Assembly: GCF_030817075.1 (NCBI RefSeq)
Contig: NZ_JAUSYU010000001.1
Span: 3,410,001-3,474,000, forward strand
Reading direction: 5' to 3'
DNA length: 64,000 bases
Origin: Arthrobacter sp. V1I9
GTDB lineage: Bacteria > Actinomycetota > Actinomycetes > Actinomycetales > Micrococcaceae
Part shown: positions 34,732-44,197 of the stretch, in pieces
Position numbering within the stretch: position 1 is the first letter of the stretch
Layout of the letters: every line of letters begins with the position of its first letter
Position numbers and translations under genes: made by a program
Notes under the pieces: model-generated
Told to the model about the DNA's origin: nothing
Seen by the model: only the letters and a program-made list of their open reading frames with translations
Databases searched by the model: none

Positions 34732-35736
34732 CTAGGGTGCGGATTCGCGGATCTTCAGCCGGAACCCGGCCTCGACATGAACGCCCTGGCTGTCCGTTTC
34801 CTGCCCCTCGATCCGGTCGAGCAGCAGGGCGACGGAGCGTTCCGCGATCTCCTCCATGCCCGGCGAGACGGTGGTGAGGGACGGCGACGCAAACCGCGCC
34901 TCATCGATATCGTCGAAGCCGGCTACGGCCACCTCATCCGGCACCCGGACACCGCGGATCAGCAGTTCATGCATGGCTCCCAGCGCCAGGACGTCGTTCA
35001 GGCCGAAGACGGCGTCGAACTCCACGCCCTTTTCCAGGAGCCCGGCAACAGCGGCCGCGCCATTGTCCCGGCGCCACTCGCACGGCGCGATCAGCGCCGG
35101 ATCGAAGGGAATCCCGGCCTGCTCCAGCGCATTCCGGTAGCCGTTGAGGCGAAGCCCGGAACTGCCTGTGGACTCCTCCGGGTGCGCGCCGACCACGGCA
35201 ACCCGACGGCGGCCCGCCGCCAGCAGGTGGGCGGTCAGGGCAGCGGCGGCTTCCCCGTTCTTCATGGTGACGAGGTCGAACCGGGGATCCAGGATGTGTT
35301 CGCCCAGCATGACCAGCGGCTTCTTGCCCACGCGGGCTGCGATGGCCTCGGCGTCGATCATCAGCGGCGTGAACAACAGGCCGTCGGTCAGCTGGCGAAA
35401 CGGCCCCTGCAGGGCGTTCAGCTCCACGTCCGCCACGGCGTCTGACTGTTCCACCAGCACCCGGTAGCCCCGCTGTGCGGCTGCTTTCATCAGCCTGGAG
35501 GCAAGCTCCGCGTAGTAAGGCGCGGAAAGGTCTGACAGGACCAGGCCCAGCATCCGGGTCTTGCCGGAGCGGAGGCTGCGGGCGGTGAGGTTTGCTTCGT
35601 ACCCGAGTTCGGCGATGGCGTCCTGGACCCGCTGCTTGGTGGCGGGCCGGATGAACTCGTAGTCGTTCAGGACGTTCGACACCGTCTTGAGCGATACGCC
35701 CGCCGCCCTCGCTACGTCATTCATGGTGACCGCCAT
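34732..35736 (-). CDS. LacI family transcriptional regulator
   Basis: 334 residues; AAGGAG precedes the ATG. The HTH MNDVARAAGVSLKTVSNVLNDYEFIRP and hinge ARSLRSGKT are followed by a periplasmic-binding-protein-like sensor (GLVLSDLSAPYYAELASRLM through VAVAGFDDIDEARFASPSLTTV). Its target is not adjacent: a repair protein and the GH51 arabinofuranosidase lie upstream. The TACAACGTT-type sites at 991 and 38106 are candidate operators for it or for the second LacI protein at 44138. Confidence 0.93.
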   Translation of the reverse strand: MAVTMNDVARAAGVSLKTVSNVLNDYEFIRPATKQRVQDAIAELGYEANLTARSLRSGKTRMLGLVLSDLSAPYYAELASRLMKAAAQRGYRVLVEQSDAVADVELNALQGPFRQLTDGLLFTPLMIDAEAIAARVGKKPLVMLGEHILDPRFDLVTMKNGEAAAALTAHLLAAGRRRVAVVGAHPEESTGSSGLRLNGYRNALEQAGIPFDPALIAPCEWRRDNGAAAVAGLLEKGVEFDAVFGLNDVLALGAMHELLIRGVRVPDEVAVAGFDDIDEARFASPSLTTVSPGMEEIAERSVALLLDRIEGQETDSQGVHVEAGFRLKIRESAP

Positions 35737-35839
35737 CGTGGCTCCTTTTTGTGGTTCCGCCTGTTCCTGGCATACATCGTTGCAGAGGATGCGTTCCGTG
35801 CGGGAACCGCCATGAGCTGGCGGGCCGGGACGAGTCCGG

Positions 35840-36430
35840 TCAGCCCGTCGCTTTTGCTGCCTTCGCTGCTGCCTTGGCGGCCTGCTTGCTGGCCCGTACT
35901 TTCACCAGGGACTCCGGATCAACGATGTCGGCGACTGAAAGGTAAGCCCCTTCCTCGCCGTAATGCCCGGCCGCTTCGCGCCAGCCTGGCGCCTGGAGGC
36001 CGCACTGCTTGCCCAGCAGGGCAAGGAAGATCTTGGCCTTCTGCTCACCGAAGCCCGGCAACGCCTTCAACCGGCGCAGCACCTCGCTGCCGTCGGGCCC
36101 GCCTTTGGTCCAGATGGCTGCGGCATCGCCGTCCCACTCGCTCTGCACGGTTTCGGCGAGCGCCTGCACTCGTGCCGCCATCGAACCCGGAAAGCGGTGC
36201 ACGGCCGGCCGCTCCTTGAACATCTCGACAAAGGCCTGCGGTTCCTGCGAGGCGATGGCCTCGGGCTTCATGGACCCGATCCTGGTTTTGATTTTCTCGG
36301 GCCCGGCAAACGCCGATTCCATGGTCACCTGCTGGTCCAGCAGCATGCCCGTCAGCAATGCGAAAGCGTCCTCGCTCAACAACTTGTCCGCGTCGGGATC
36401 CCCCGTGATGTGCAGTTCCATGCCGTCCAT
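35840..36430 (-). CDS. HhH-GPD-type base-excision repair protein
   Basis: 196 residues starting MDGMELHITGDPDADKLLSEDAF, with the helical bundle of HhH-GPD glycosylases (ALLTGMLLDQQVTMESAFAGP) and a recognisable helix-hairpin-helix LKALPGFGEQKAKIFLALLGKQ. The downstream position of the GPD Asp is hard to assign, and the tail is Lys/Ala-rich (SKQAAKAAAKAAKA). It probably excises damaged bases. It is on the same strand as the LacI gene, 103 bases upstream of it. The upstream sequence has a TGTCG block but no matching -10, so no damage-type promoter is called. Confidence 0.85.
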   Translation of the reverse strand: MDGMELHITGDPDADKLLSEDAFALLTGMLLDQQVTMESAFAGPEKIKTRIGSMKPEAIASQEPQAFVEMFKERPAVHRFPGSMAARVQALAETVQSEWDGDAAAIWTKGGPDGSEVLRRLKALPGFGEQKAKIFLALLGKQCGLQAPGWREAAGHYGEEGAYLSVADIVDPESLVKVRASKQAAKAAAKAAKATG

Positions 36431-36510
36431 CCTCCCAGAGGTTCCCCACGACAGTCAGCGGCGTACGGGGATCTGCTTCCCGCGCCCCGCTGAAAGTCTC
36501 ACCTGTGAGG

Positions 36511-38067
36511 CTAATGGGCCACGGCCAGCCGGATCATGGACCATGACACTGCCGGCAGCTCGGCGGTGAGCCGGCCGCCGTCGGCCTTCACGGAAACGTT
36601 CTCCGACGGCAGGACCGACGTCGAATCATCTGCCGTTGCCTGCCAGTAGGGGTCCTTGTTGGCGTACGTGACGGCCTCAACAACGCGGACGTTACCGAGA
36701 CCGGACACCACCGCGTCCAGAGCGAGCGCCTCCGTGGCCGAGCGGTTCACGGCGAACACCACAGCCCCGCCCTTCTCGGCGTCGTAGGTGGCGACGGCGG
36801 ACACCGCCGCAAAGTCGAGCGTCTTGCCGCCGCTGACCAGCGGGGATTCGACGGCAAGCTGCAGCACCGTTCCGGAAGCGTGCCGTGAGGTGAGCGCGAA
36901 CGGGTGGAAGGTGGTCTGCTTCCACGCACGGCCGCCGGGCTCGGTCATGATGGGGGCGATGACATTGACCAGCTGCGCCAGGCTGGCGGAGTGGACCCGG
37001 TCCGTGTTCTTGAGCAGCGTGACCAGGAGATCACCGACGACGACGGCATCCGCCACCGTGTAGGTGTCCTCGAGCAGGACGGGGGCAACGGGCCAGTCCT
37101 TGCCGATAGGCGCCCGGGACTCGTCCCGGCTCATGTGCCACACGTTCCACTCGTCGAAGGAGATGTTCACCTGCCTGGTGGACTTCTTCACGGATTTCAC
37201 GTGGTCGATGTGGCTCACGATGTCGTGGATGAAGGCTTCCATCCGATGGCCGGCGGAAAGGTGTTCCTGCAGGTCACCGAAGTCCTCGAAGTATTGGTGC
37301 GCCGAGATGAGGTCCACCAACTCGTAGGTCTCCGAGAGGACGACGCGCTCCCATTCGCCGAAGGTGCTCATGGTGGGGCCGGAACTGCCGCAGGCCACCA
37401 GTTCAAGGTCGGGTTCAACCATCCGCATGCCGCGGGCGGTATCGGCGGCGAGCCGGCCGTACTCCCGGGCATTCTTGTGCCCGATCTGCCAGGGACCGTC
37501 CATCTCGTTGCCCAGGCACCACATTTTGATGCCGTAGCCGTTTTCCGCGCCATTGGCCCGGCGCTGGTCCGATAAGGCAGTGCCGCTATCGATGTTGCAG
37601 TACTCCAGCAGGTCCAGCGCTTCCTGCGTGCCACGGGTGCCCAGGTTCACGGCCATCATGGTCTCGACGCCGGCTTTTGCTGACCACTTGGCGAACTCGT
37701 CAACGCCCACCAGGTTGGGATCGGTGGAGTGCCAGGCGAGGTCGAGACGGACCGGCCGCTTGTCCGCGGGGCCCACGCCGTCCTCCCAGCGGTAGCCGGA
37801 GACGAAGTTGCCGCCAGGGTAGCGGATAGTGGACACTCCGAGTTCGCGGGTCAGCTCCAGCACGTCGCCGCGGAAGCCGTCCTCGTCGGCCTGCGGATGG
37901 TCCGGCTCAAATATGCCCGTGTACACACAGCGTCCCAGGTGCTCCACAAACGCACCAAAAGTGCGGCGGCGGACGGGCCCAACCGCAAAGGCGGGATCCA
38001 TGGTGATCTTTGCTGCCGCGGGTCCTGCGTCGCTGGTCCCGGGACCTGCCGGTTCTGTTGTTGCCAC
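36511..38067 (-). CDS. Alpha-N-arabinofuranosidase (GH51)
   Basis: 518 residues without a signal peptide, so it acts in the cytoplasm on imported arabino-oligosaccharides, releasing L-arabinose. GH51 features: RRTFGAFVEHLGRCVYTGI, YPGGNFVSGYRWEDG, the acid/base Glu in MWCLGNEMDGPWQIGH, and the nucleophile Glu in ISFDEWNVWH. The C-terminal beta-sandwich ends LPAVSWSMIRLAVAH. GTG at 38067 has GAGGACG upstream. An imperfect LacI-type dyad lies 39 bases upstream. The product feeds araBAD, encoded 1.4 kb downstream on the same strand. Confidence 0.95.
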   Translation of the reverse strand: MATTEPAGPGTSDAGPAAAKITMDPAFAVGPVRRRTFGAFVEHLGRCVYTGIFEPDHPQADEDGFRGDVLELTRELGVSTIRYPGGNFVSGYRWEDGVGPADKRPVRLDLAWHSTDPNLVGVDEFAKWSAKAGVETMMAVNLGTRGTQEALDLLEYCNIDSGTALSDQRRANGAENGYGIKMWCLGNEMDGPWQIGHKNAREYGRLAADTARGMRMVEPDLELVACGSSGPTMSTFGEWERVVLSETYELVDLISAHQYFEDFGDLQEHLSAGHRMEAFIHDIVSHIDHVKSVKKSTRQVNISFDEWNVWHMSRDESRAPIGKDWPVAPVLLEDTYTVADAVVVGDLLVTLLKNTDRVHSASLAQLVNVIAPIMTEPGGRAWKQTTFHPFALTSRHASGTVLQLAVESPLVSGGKTLDFAAVSAVATYDAEKGGAVVFAVNRSATEALALDAVVSGLGNVRVVEAVTYANKDPYWQATADDSTSVLPSENVSVKADGGRLTAELPAVSWSMIRLAVAH

Positions 38068-38387
38068 GAAAACGTCCTCGTTCCTGGGTTTCTTCTGATT
38101 TTTTTACAACGTTATAGAAACATTGTTGACGGGGCTGCGGCTCGAGTCAACCCCGGCGGCCGGACATAGGTCTCGGATGCGTGCAGTGCGGTCCCCGGCG
38201 GGGCCGGGACGCCCACCTGCGAAGACACCAAAAACAGGTAGAAAGGGCAAAAAACCAAGTAGTACCTAATTACAAAAACGAGTACCGGTTACGCGTTCTC
38301 CCCAGGCCGCCACGCAACTAGGTTTTTCACAGAGACAAGACATGTTTTGGCTCGCGGTACTTGACTCACGAGGGGGTGTGAGACGAA
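38068..38387. other. 320-base divergent promoter region between GH51 and GAF-ANTAR genes
   Basis: No ORF with family resemblance. It contains the LacI-type dyad at 38106-38126 next to the GH51 start and a local AT-rich patch (about 38240-38290, with AAGTAGTACCTAATTAC) that probably holds the promoter of the ANTAR gene. Confidence 0.5.
38106..38126. promoter_or_regulatory. LacI-type operator candidate before the GH51 gene
   Basis: ACAACGTT and AACATTGT form an inverted repeat with one mismatch around ATAGA. The first arm, as TACAACGTT, recurs at 991-999 before the rhamnogalacturonan lyase. Confidence 0.5.
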
Positions 38388-39410
38388 ATGCATGCACGAT
38401 ACGCAAGCTCCGACTTCCCGGTCCGACGGACCCGGGCACTAGACGGGGCCGGCGACGAGGAGGCCTTCGAGACCAAGGCCTCTCCCCCAGCCGTCGCCGG
38501 CCCTCTCACTTCCCCGCAGAGCCCCAATCACCACCGGCAGGGCGCCGCCACTCCGGGAACCGGCCCACGCGGAAACTCCCCGTTGGGGCACACTGCGCCG
38601 GCAACCCCGCGGCAACCAAGGACAGCGACCCCCACAGCAGCGAAAGCTTCCGCAGCAGGTAAACCGGACGGGATCCTGCTGGACCTGATGACAGGCACGG
38701 AGACACTGCACGACTCCCTTAAACTGCTCGCGGCCGCATCCGCCCGGGCCGTTGTCCCCACGGCAGGCCTTGTCATTGAATGCGGCGTGGTGGTGCACCA
38801 GACGAAGAGGGCGCCGGCCATCACCGGCACCTCCCCGGAAATCATCCGCCTGCTGGAGTGGGAGCAGGAAGCGGGCGAAGGGCCGGTCAGTGAGGTCCTG
38901 TCCGGGGGACATCCCGTGGCAGTGCTGCAAAGAAGTGGGGACTTCCGCTGGCCGCGGTATTGCAGCCAGTTGCAGCTGGCCACCGTGGGCAGCGTCCTGG
39001 GCGTCCGGCTCCGCCTGGACCAGGACGGGGAGGTGCGGGACGATGGCACTCCTGTCCGCCAGACCAGCGCGGCCCTGGCTTTTTTTGCCCAGGACGCCAA
39101 GGCGTTCCCGCTGCAGGTAATTTCGGAGGCACGGGCCTTCGCGGGCCTTGCCTCCAAGAGCCTGCAGATGGCCCTCGACCTGCACAACGCGAGGTCCACG
39201 GCCTCGGACCTGCGTTTGGCATTGGACAGCCGCACGTCCATCAACGTGGCATGCGGCGTGATCATGGCCCAGAACAGGTGCTCCTACCACGAGGCCTTTT
39301 CGATCCTGGCCAAGGCGTCAAGCCACCGGAATATCAAGGTCCGCAGGGTGGCGGAGGACATCCTCGAGCGGTTGCCTGAGGGCCCTCCACGCGCACACTT
39401 CGGCCACTAA
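38388..39410 (+). CDS. GAF and ANTAR domain-containing regulator
   Basis: 340 residues. About residues 1-95 are disordered (Pro/Ser/Thr/Gly-rich). A GAF-like sensor spans about 100-260 (LDLMTGTETLHDSLKLLAAASARAVVPTAGLVIE through VISEARAFAGLASKSLQ). An ANTAR RNA-binding helical domain is at about 275-333 (ASDLRLALDSRTSINVACGVIMAQNRCSYHEAFSILAKAS). ANTAR proteins bind paired stem-loops in nascent RNA and prevent termination. In actinobacteria many act as signal-linked regulators. AGGGGG lies upstream of the ATG. No ANTAR target hairpin pair was recognised nearby. Confidence 0.9.
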   Translation: MHARYASSDFPVRRTRALDGAGDEEAFETKASPPAVAGPLTSPQSPNHHRQGAATPGTGPRGNSPLGHTAPATPRQPRTATPTAAKASAAGKPDGILLDLMTGTETLHDSLKLLAAASARAVVPTAGLVIECGVVVHQTKRAPAITGTSPEIIRLLEWEQEAGEGPVSEVLSGGHPVAVLQRSGDFRWPRYCSQLQLATVGSVLGVRLRLDQDGEVRDDGTPVRQTSAALAFFAQDAKAFPLQVISEARAFAGLASKSLQMALDLHNARSTASDLRLALDSRTSINVACGVIMAQNRCSYHEAFSILAKASSHRNIKVRRVAEDILERLPEGPPRAHFGH

Positions 39411-39463
39411 GCAAGCCAGGCGGCACACACCCAGGAGGAAGCACTGCTTTCGGGAAGGGCTGC

Positions 39464-40984
39464 CTAGATTCCGCCGGCCAGTTTGTAGTAGGCGGCGTTC
39501 CAGTTCAGGTCCTTTTTGAACTGGCGGATGGTGGTTCCCTCGTCGATGGTCAGAAGCTCGGTTTTGGCGATTTCCGCGAAGTCCTCGAATACACCCATGC
39601 CCACTTGGGTGGAGAGCACCGTGTGGTGCGCGGCGCCGGCGGTGAGCCAGGCGGCGGCGGAGGTGGCAAAGTCAGGTTTGGGCTGCCACAGCGCGCGGGC
39701 CACGGGAAGGTTCGGCAGGGGCCGGTCCAGCGGGACCACGTCCACGGCGTTGGCCACCAGGCGGAACCGGTCGCGCATGTCCGAAAGGGCCACGACGACG
39801 CCCGGGGAGGCATCGGCGTCGAACACCAGGCGGACGGGGTCTTCCTTCCCGCCGATGCCGAGCGGATGGATTTCCAGTCGCGGCTTGCCGGCGGTCAGGG
39901 AGGGGCAGACCTCCAGCATGTGCGCGCCCAGGATTTTCTCGGCGCCGGGTTCCAGGTGGTAGGTGTAATCCTCCATCAGGGACGCTCCGCCGGGCAGTCC
40001 CGCGCCCATGACCTTCGCGGCGCGGACCAGGATGGCAGTCTTCCAGTCGCCCTCGGCGCCGAAGCCGTAGCCGGCCGCCATGAGCCGCTGCACCGCCAGG
40101 CCGGGGAGCTGGCGAAGCGCGCCGAGGTCCTCGAAGGAGGTAGTGAACGCGGCTGACCCGTTCGCTTCCAGGAAACTGCGCAGGCCCAGCTCAATCCGGG
40201 CCCCGTAACGCAGCGATTCGTGGCGGGGCGCGCCTGCGCGGAGCTCCGGCACCACGTCGTAAAGGTCCTCGTACTCGGCGACCAGCGCGTCGACGTCGGA
40301 CTCCGCGGCGCCGTGCACGGCGTCGGCGAGTTCGTTGACGGACCAGGTGTTGACCGCGACGCCGAAGCGCAGCTCGGCCTCGGTCTTGTCGCCTTCGGTG
40401 ACGGCGACGTTGCGCATGTTGTCGCCGAAGCGGGTCAGCTTCAGGGTCCGCACGGCAGCCCAGCCGGCGGCGGCGCGCTGCCAGGACCCCACCTGGCGGG
40501 CCACCTCGGGGTTTGACACGTGCCCCACAACGGTCTTGCGGGCAATGCCGAGGCGGGACTGGATGTAGCCGAACTCGCGGTCACCGTGGGCGGCCTGATT
40601 CAGGTTCATGAAGTCGAAGTCGATGTCCGCCCAGGGCAGGTCCCGGTTGGCCTGGGTGTGCAGGTGCAGCAGCGGCTTGCGCAGCAGGTCCAGGCCCTGG
40701 ATCCACATCTTGGCCGGCGAGAAGGTGTGCATCCACGCGGTGACGCCGATGACGGAATCGTCCGAGTTGGCCTCCAGGGCCGTACGCCGGATGGCGTCCG
40801 AGTCGGTCAGGACCGGCTTCCACACGATCCGCACCGGCACCGAGGATGAAGCGTTGAGCTGGTTGGCGATCTCCTGGGACTGGGCGGCCACCTGTTTTAG
40901 GACGTCCTCGCCGTACAGGTGCTGGCTGCCGGTGAGGAACCAGACCTCGTAGCCGTCAAGGGAAGTGTTTGCTGCGCTGCTCAT
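39464..40984 (-). CDS. araA: L-arabinose isomerase
   Basis: 506 residues, normal AraA length; converts L-arabinose to L-ribulose in the cytoplasm using Mn2+. It begins with [20 protein letters not shown], contains [48 protein letters not shown], the metal-site region [36 protein letters not shown], and [13 protein letters not shown] precedes the ATG. It is the third gene of araB-araD-araA, 56 bases after araD. Confidence 0.98.
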   Translation of the reverse strand: MSSAANTSLDGYEVWFLTGSQHLYGEDVLKQVAAQSQEIANQLNASSSVPVRIVWKPVLTDSDAIRRTALEANSDDSVIGVTAWMHTFSPAKMWIQGLDLLRKPLLHLHTQANRDLPWADIDFDFMNLNQAAHGDREFGYIQSRLGIARKTVVGHVSNPEVARQVGSWQRAAAGWAAVRTLKLTRFGDNMRNVAVTEGDKTEAELRFGVAVNTWSVNELADAVHGAAESDVDALVAEYEDLYDVVPELRAGAPRHESLRYGARIELGLRSFLEANGSAAFTTSFEDLGALRQLPGLAVQRLMAAGYGFGAEGDWKTAILVRAAKVMGAGLPGGASLMEDYTYHLEPGAEKILGAHMLEVCPSLTAGKPRLEIHPLGIGGKEDPVRLVFDADASPGVVVALSDMRDRFRLVANAVDVVPLDRPLPNLPVARALWQPKPDFATSAAAWLTAGAAHHTVLSTQVGMGVFEDFAEIAKTELLTIDEGTTIRQFKKDLNWNAAYYKLAGGI

Positions 40985-41040
40985 GGGTCTCCTGAAAAGT
41001 TTGGGGGCGGGTCTACTGGCATGGGCTTACTCGCCTGGGT

Positions 41041-41748
41041 TTACTGGCCGTAGACGTTCTGGTAGCGGGCGTAGAGGGAGTCGATGTGGCCCTGGTCGAT
41101 GGCGACGGGCTCGCCGAGCTGCCGTGCGATGTGGACCGTGCGGGCCACTTCCTCGCACATCACTGCCGCCTTCACCGCGGACTTGGCGTCCTTGCCGATG
41201 GTGAACGGCCCGTGGTTCTGCATCAGCACCGCCGGGGAATTGGAGTTTTTCAGCGTCTCCACGATCCCGTGGCCGATGGAATCGTCACCGATCAGCGCGA
41301 ACGGCCCCACCGGGATGGATCCGCCGAATTCGTCGCTCATCATGGTCAGCACGCACGGGATCGCCTCCCCGCGGGCCGCCCACGCGGTGGCATAGGTGGA
41401 GTGCGTGTGCACCACCCCGCCCACCTCGGGCATGTGCCGGTACACGTAAGCGTGCGCAGCAGTGTCCGACGACGGCGACAGCGCCGGGTTGCCCCACTCA
41501 CCTGCGGCATCGCCATCCACGGGCACCCCGTAGAGATCCGTGACCACCATCTGTTCCGGGGTCAGGTCCTGGTACGAGACGCCGGACGGCTTGATCACCA
41601 TCAGCTCGTGGCCGGGAACCCTGGCCGAGACGTTCCCCGCCGTCCACACCACCAATCCATACCGGGTCAGCTCTGCGTGCAGGGCACAGACTTCCTCCCG
41701 AACGCGGGCAATAGTGCCCAGGATTCCGGTTCCAGTTCCTGCGCTCAT
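41041..41748 (-). CDS. araD: L-ribulose-5-phosphate 4-epimerase
   Basis: 235 residues of the class II aldolase/AraD family, producing D-xylulose 5-phosphate. Substrate and phosphate motifs VVWTAGNVSARV and VIKPSGVSYQDL are followed by the zinc site GGVVHTHSTYATAWAARG and the downstream His in MQNHGPFTIG. The acidic DEFGGSIPVGP loop is also present. Its ATG overlaps the araB stop (ATGA), so the two are translationally coupled. Confidence 0.97.
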   Translation of the reverse strand: MSAGTGTGILGTIARVREEVCALHAELTRYGLVVWTAGNVSARVPGHELMVIKPSGVSYQDLTPEQMVVTDLYGVPVDGDAAGEWGNPALSPSSDTAAHAYVYRHMPEVGGVVHTHSTYATAWAARGEAIPCVLTMMSDEFGGSIPVGPFALIGDDSIGHGIVETLKNSNSPAVLMQNHGPFTIGKDAKSAVKAAVMCEEVARTVHIARQLGEPVAIDQGHIDSLYARYQNVYGQ

Positions 41749-43490
41749 GCCGGCACCTCCGCAGCAGCCGCGGAAGTGTTGGCCGCAGGTTCAAAAACGG
41801 AGCCGGCCGCCCTGCGCTGGATGGCTTTGAGCCGGTGCATCACGTCGTTGCTCCCGCGGCCGAAGTAGTCGTGCAGAACCTTGTACTCCTGGAAGAGTTC
41901 CCCGTACGCGGCCACGTTTTCCGGGATCGGTGTGTAGACCTCGCCGGGTTCGGAACCCATCGCCGAGGCGGCTTCGCGGATGTTTGGGTACTGTCCCGCA
42001 GCGACGGCGGCGTGGATGGCGGAACCGAGGGCCGGGCCCTGGGCGGAACCGATCGTGGATAACTGCAGATTAGTGGCGTCCGCGTAGATCTGCATCAGGA
42101 GCGGGTTCTTCAGCAGGCCGCCGGCCACGATGAACTCCTTCACCGGAACACCCGAGTCGCGGAACGCGTCCACAATGGTCCGGGTGCCAAAGGCGGTGGC
42201 CTCCAGCAGTGCCCGGTAGGAATCCTCGGGCCGCGTGGCAAGGGTCTGCCCTACCACGATGCCGGAGAGCTCGTGGTCCACCAGCACCGAGCGGTTGCCC
42301 GAATGCCAGTCAAGGGCGATGAGGCCGTGCTCACCGATGGCCTGCTGGGACGCCAGTTCGGTGAGGTATTCGTGGATGCCGAGCCCGGCTGATTCCGCTG
42401 CCTGGTGGTATTCGGGCGGCACGCCGTACTTCGTGAACCAGCCGAAGATGTCGCCTACACCGGACTGACCGGCTTCGTAGCCCCAGAGTCCGTCCACGAT
42501 CCCGCCGTCCACCGCCCCGCACATCCCGGGCACTTCTCGCAGTTCGGTGCCGTTCATAACGTGGCAGGTGGAGGTACCCATGATGGCCACCAGCTGGCCG
42601 GGATCCACCGCCCTCGCAGCAGGCGCCGTCACATGGGCGTCCACGTTGCCCACCGCCACGGCGATGCCCTCGGGCAGACCCGTCCAGGCAGCAGCCTCGG
42701 CAGTGAGGTACCCGGCAGCGTCGCCGAGCCGGCCGATCGTGTGCTCGAGCTTGGTGCTGACGAAGTCCTTGAACTGCGGGTTCAGGGCCGCCAGGAAGTC
42801 CTCCGACGGGTAACGCCCATCCTGGTAGATTCCTTTGTACCCGGCGGTGCAGGCGTTGCGGACGTACTGGCCGCACAGCTGCCAGACGATCCAGTCGGCC
42901 GCTTCGACCCAGTGGTCCATGGCCGCGTAGGCTTCCGGGTCCTCCTCCAGGAGCTGCAGTCCCTTGGCGAACTCCCATTCGGAGGAGATCAGCCCGCCGT
43001 AGCGCGGCAGCCAGTCCTCGCCCCGTTCGGCAGCTAACTGGTTGATCCGGTCGGCCTGGCCCTGCGCGGCGTGATGGCGCCACAGCTTCACGTACGCGTG
43101 CGGCCGGTTCTCGAATCCGGGCAGTTCATTCAACGGCGTGCCGTCAGCCTTGGCCGGAACCATGGTGCAGGCAGTGAAATCCGTGGCAATTCCGACCACG
43201 GCGGCCGGGTCGATCCCTGCTTCGGCGACTGCTGCCGGTACCGCAACCCGCAGGACATCGCGGTAATCGTTGGGCACCTGAAGCGCCCACTCCCCGGGAA
43301 GCCGGGCGCTCTGGGCGCCGGCACCGGTCACATCCACGGGGAGCGCGCCTGTAACCACCGCGTGGGGGTACTCGTATACACCGCTGCCGACCTCCTTGCC
43401 GTCGCGGACGCGGACCACCACTGCCCGGCCGGAAAGCGTTCCATAGTCCACACCGATGACGTAGCTGTCCGTGTCTGCTGTGACGTCCAT
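41745..43490 (-). CDS. araB: L-ribulokinase
   Basis: 581 residues from the ATG at 43490 with GGAGGA upstream. FGGY-kinase features: VIGVDYGTLSGRAVVV phosphate-1 loop, GIATDFTACTMVP, the DGTPL segment, the AVGNVDAHVTAP region, the IMGTSTCHVM ATP-side motif, and FIVAGGLLKNPLLMQIYADATN adenosine motif. It phosphorylates L-ribulose using ATP. It is the first gene of the arabinose operon; an imperfect lac-like palindrome lies 45 bases upstream of the start. The last 15 or so residues (an Ala-rich tail) exceed the family core. Confidence 0.97.
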   Translation of the reverse strand: MDVTADTDSYVIGVDYGTLSGRAVVVRVRDGKEVGSGVYEYPHAVVTGALPVDVTGAGAQSARLPGEWALQVPNDYRDVLRVAVPAAVAEAGIDPAAVVGIATDFTACTMVPAKADGTPLNELPGFENRPHAYVKLWRHHAAQGQADRINQLAAERGEDWLPRYGGLISSEWEFAKGLQLLEEDPEAYAAMDHWVEAADWIVWQLCGQYVRNACTAGYKGIYQDGRYPSEDFLAALNPQFKDFVSTKLEHTIGRLGDAAGYLTAEAAAWTGLPEGIAVAVGNVDAHVTAPAARAVDPGQLVAIMGTSTCHVMNGTELREVPGMCGAVDGGIVDGLWGYEAGQSGVGDIFGWFTKYGVPPEYHQAAESAGLGIHEYLTELASQQAIGEHGLIALDWHSGNRSVLVDHELSGIVVGQTLATRPEDSYRALLEATAFGTRTIVDAFRDSGVPVKEFIVAGGLLKNPLLMQIYADATNLQLSTIGSAQGPALGSAIHAAVAAGQYPNIREAASAMGSEPGEVYTPIPENVAAYGELFQEYKVLHDYFGRGSNDVMHRLKAIQRRAAGSVFEPAANTSAAAAEVPA

Positions 43491-43534
43491 AAAAGAGTTC
43501 CTCCGATAGCTGCCGCAGCTTCGCGACCCTTTCA

Positions 43535-43550
43535 TTGTGAGCGCTAACAA
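43535..43550. promoter_or_regulatory. LacI-type operator upstream of araB
   Basis: TTGTGAGCGCTAACAA is a 16-bp palindrome with one mismatched pair and a central AGCGCT, close to classical LacI-family operators. The LacI regulator at 44138-45154 is the nearest candidate binder. Confidence 0.7.
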
Positions 43551-43699
43551 GGTTCATGTCAATGGCGGCGTTGAATGCTCTAGCGGCTCGAAAGGTCGTC
43601 TGCTCGTTCCCGGAACTATGCCGGGCGCGCCGGGAAGTGTGGGACGCTGCCTGAAGGGGTACGGACAGACTGAATCGCAGCACAACCGGAAGGAGCTCC

Positions 43700-44197
43700 G
43701 TGGACGACGCAAAACCGCCCGCCCGTGCCGGCGGTCTCGCGTGGCTGGCAGGTCCGCTCTCCACCGGCTTCGGACTGGCTGCCCACATTGCGGCCGGAGG
43801 CCCCGCGCCCAGCCTCATGATCCTTGGGGCGCTGACCGCGCTGTTCGCCATGGCGGCGGCAATACTGGGGCGCTTCCCGTTGCCGGGCTGGGCACTGCTG
43901 CTTTTGTGCGGGGTGGCCCAGCAGCTGCTTCACGTGGGGTTTGCGGTTTTTGCCGGCGGCTCCGGAAGCGGGCTTTCAGTGCACGGGCACGGCGGAGTGG
44001 CTCAGGAACCATTGCGGGCCGGTGAGCCGGCCGCGCCGGCGGGTTATTCGCTGCACCTGATGCTGTACCTGCACATGGGCGCGGCACTGGCGTCGAATGC
44101 GGCCGTCACTTACTGGCCCCGGTTTGCCGGCTGGTCCTCAGCCCGGCAGCGGAGCTGTGCTCCCCCGGCGCACCAACTCCGGGATGACCACGGTTGA
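43700..44197 (+). CDS. Small multi-spanning membrane protein of unknown function
   Basis: 165 residues from GTG with AAGGAG upstream. Four to five hydrophobic helices are visible (GLAWLAGPLSTGFGLAAHIA, LMILGALTALFAMAAAILG, GWALLLLCGVAQQLLHVGFAVF, LHLMLYLHMGAALASNAAV). A His/Gly-rich loop (SVHGHGGVAQ) separates the last two, and the helix pattern resembles uncharacterised actinobacterial membrane proteins. I do not recognise a named family. The final 20 residues are hydrophilic and overlap the 3' end of the LacI gene on the other strand by 60 bases. Confidence 0.65.
   Translation: MDDAKPPARAGGLAWLAGPLSTGFGLAAHIAAGGPAPSLMILGALTALFAMAAAILGRFPLPGWALLLLCGVAQQLLHVGFAVFAGGSGSGLSVHGHGGVAQEPLRAGEPAAPAGYSLHLMLYLHMGAALASNAAVTYWPRFAGWSSARQRSCAPPAHQLRDDHG

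Noticed and set aside
36431..36465. Possible damage promoter (CTGTCGTGG) before the HhH-GPD gene
   Set aside because: At the required 8-base spacing the -10 would read TGGGAG, lacking the conserved A2 and T6.
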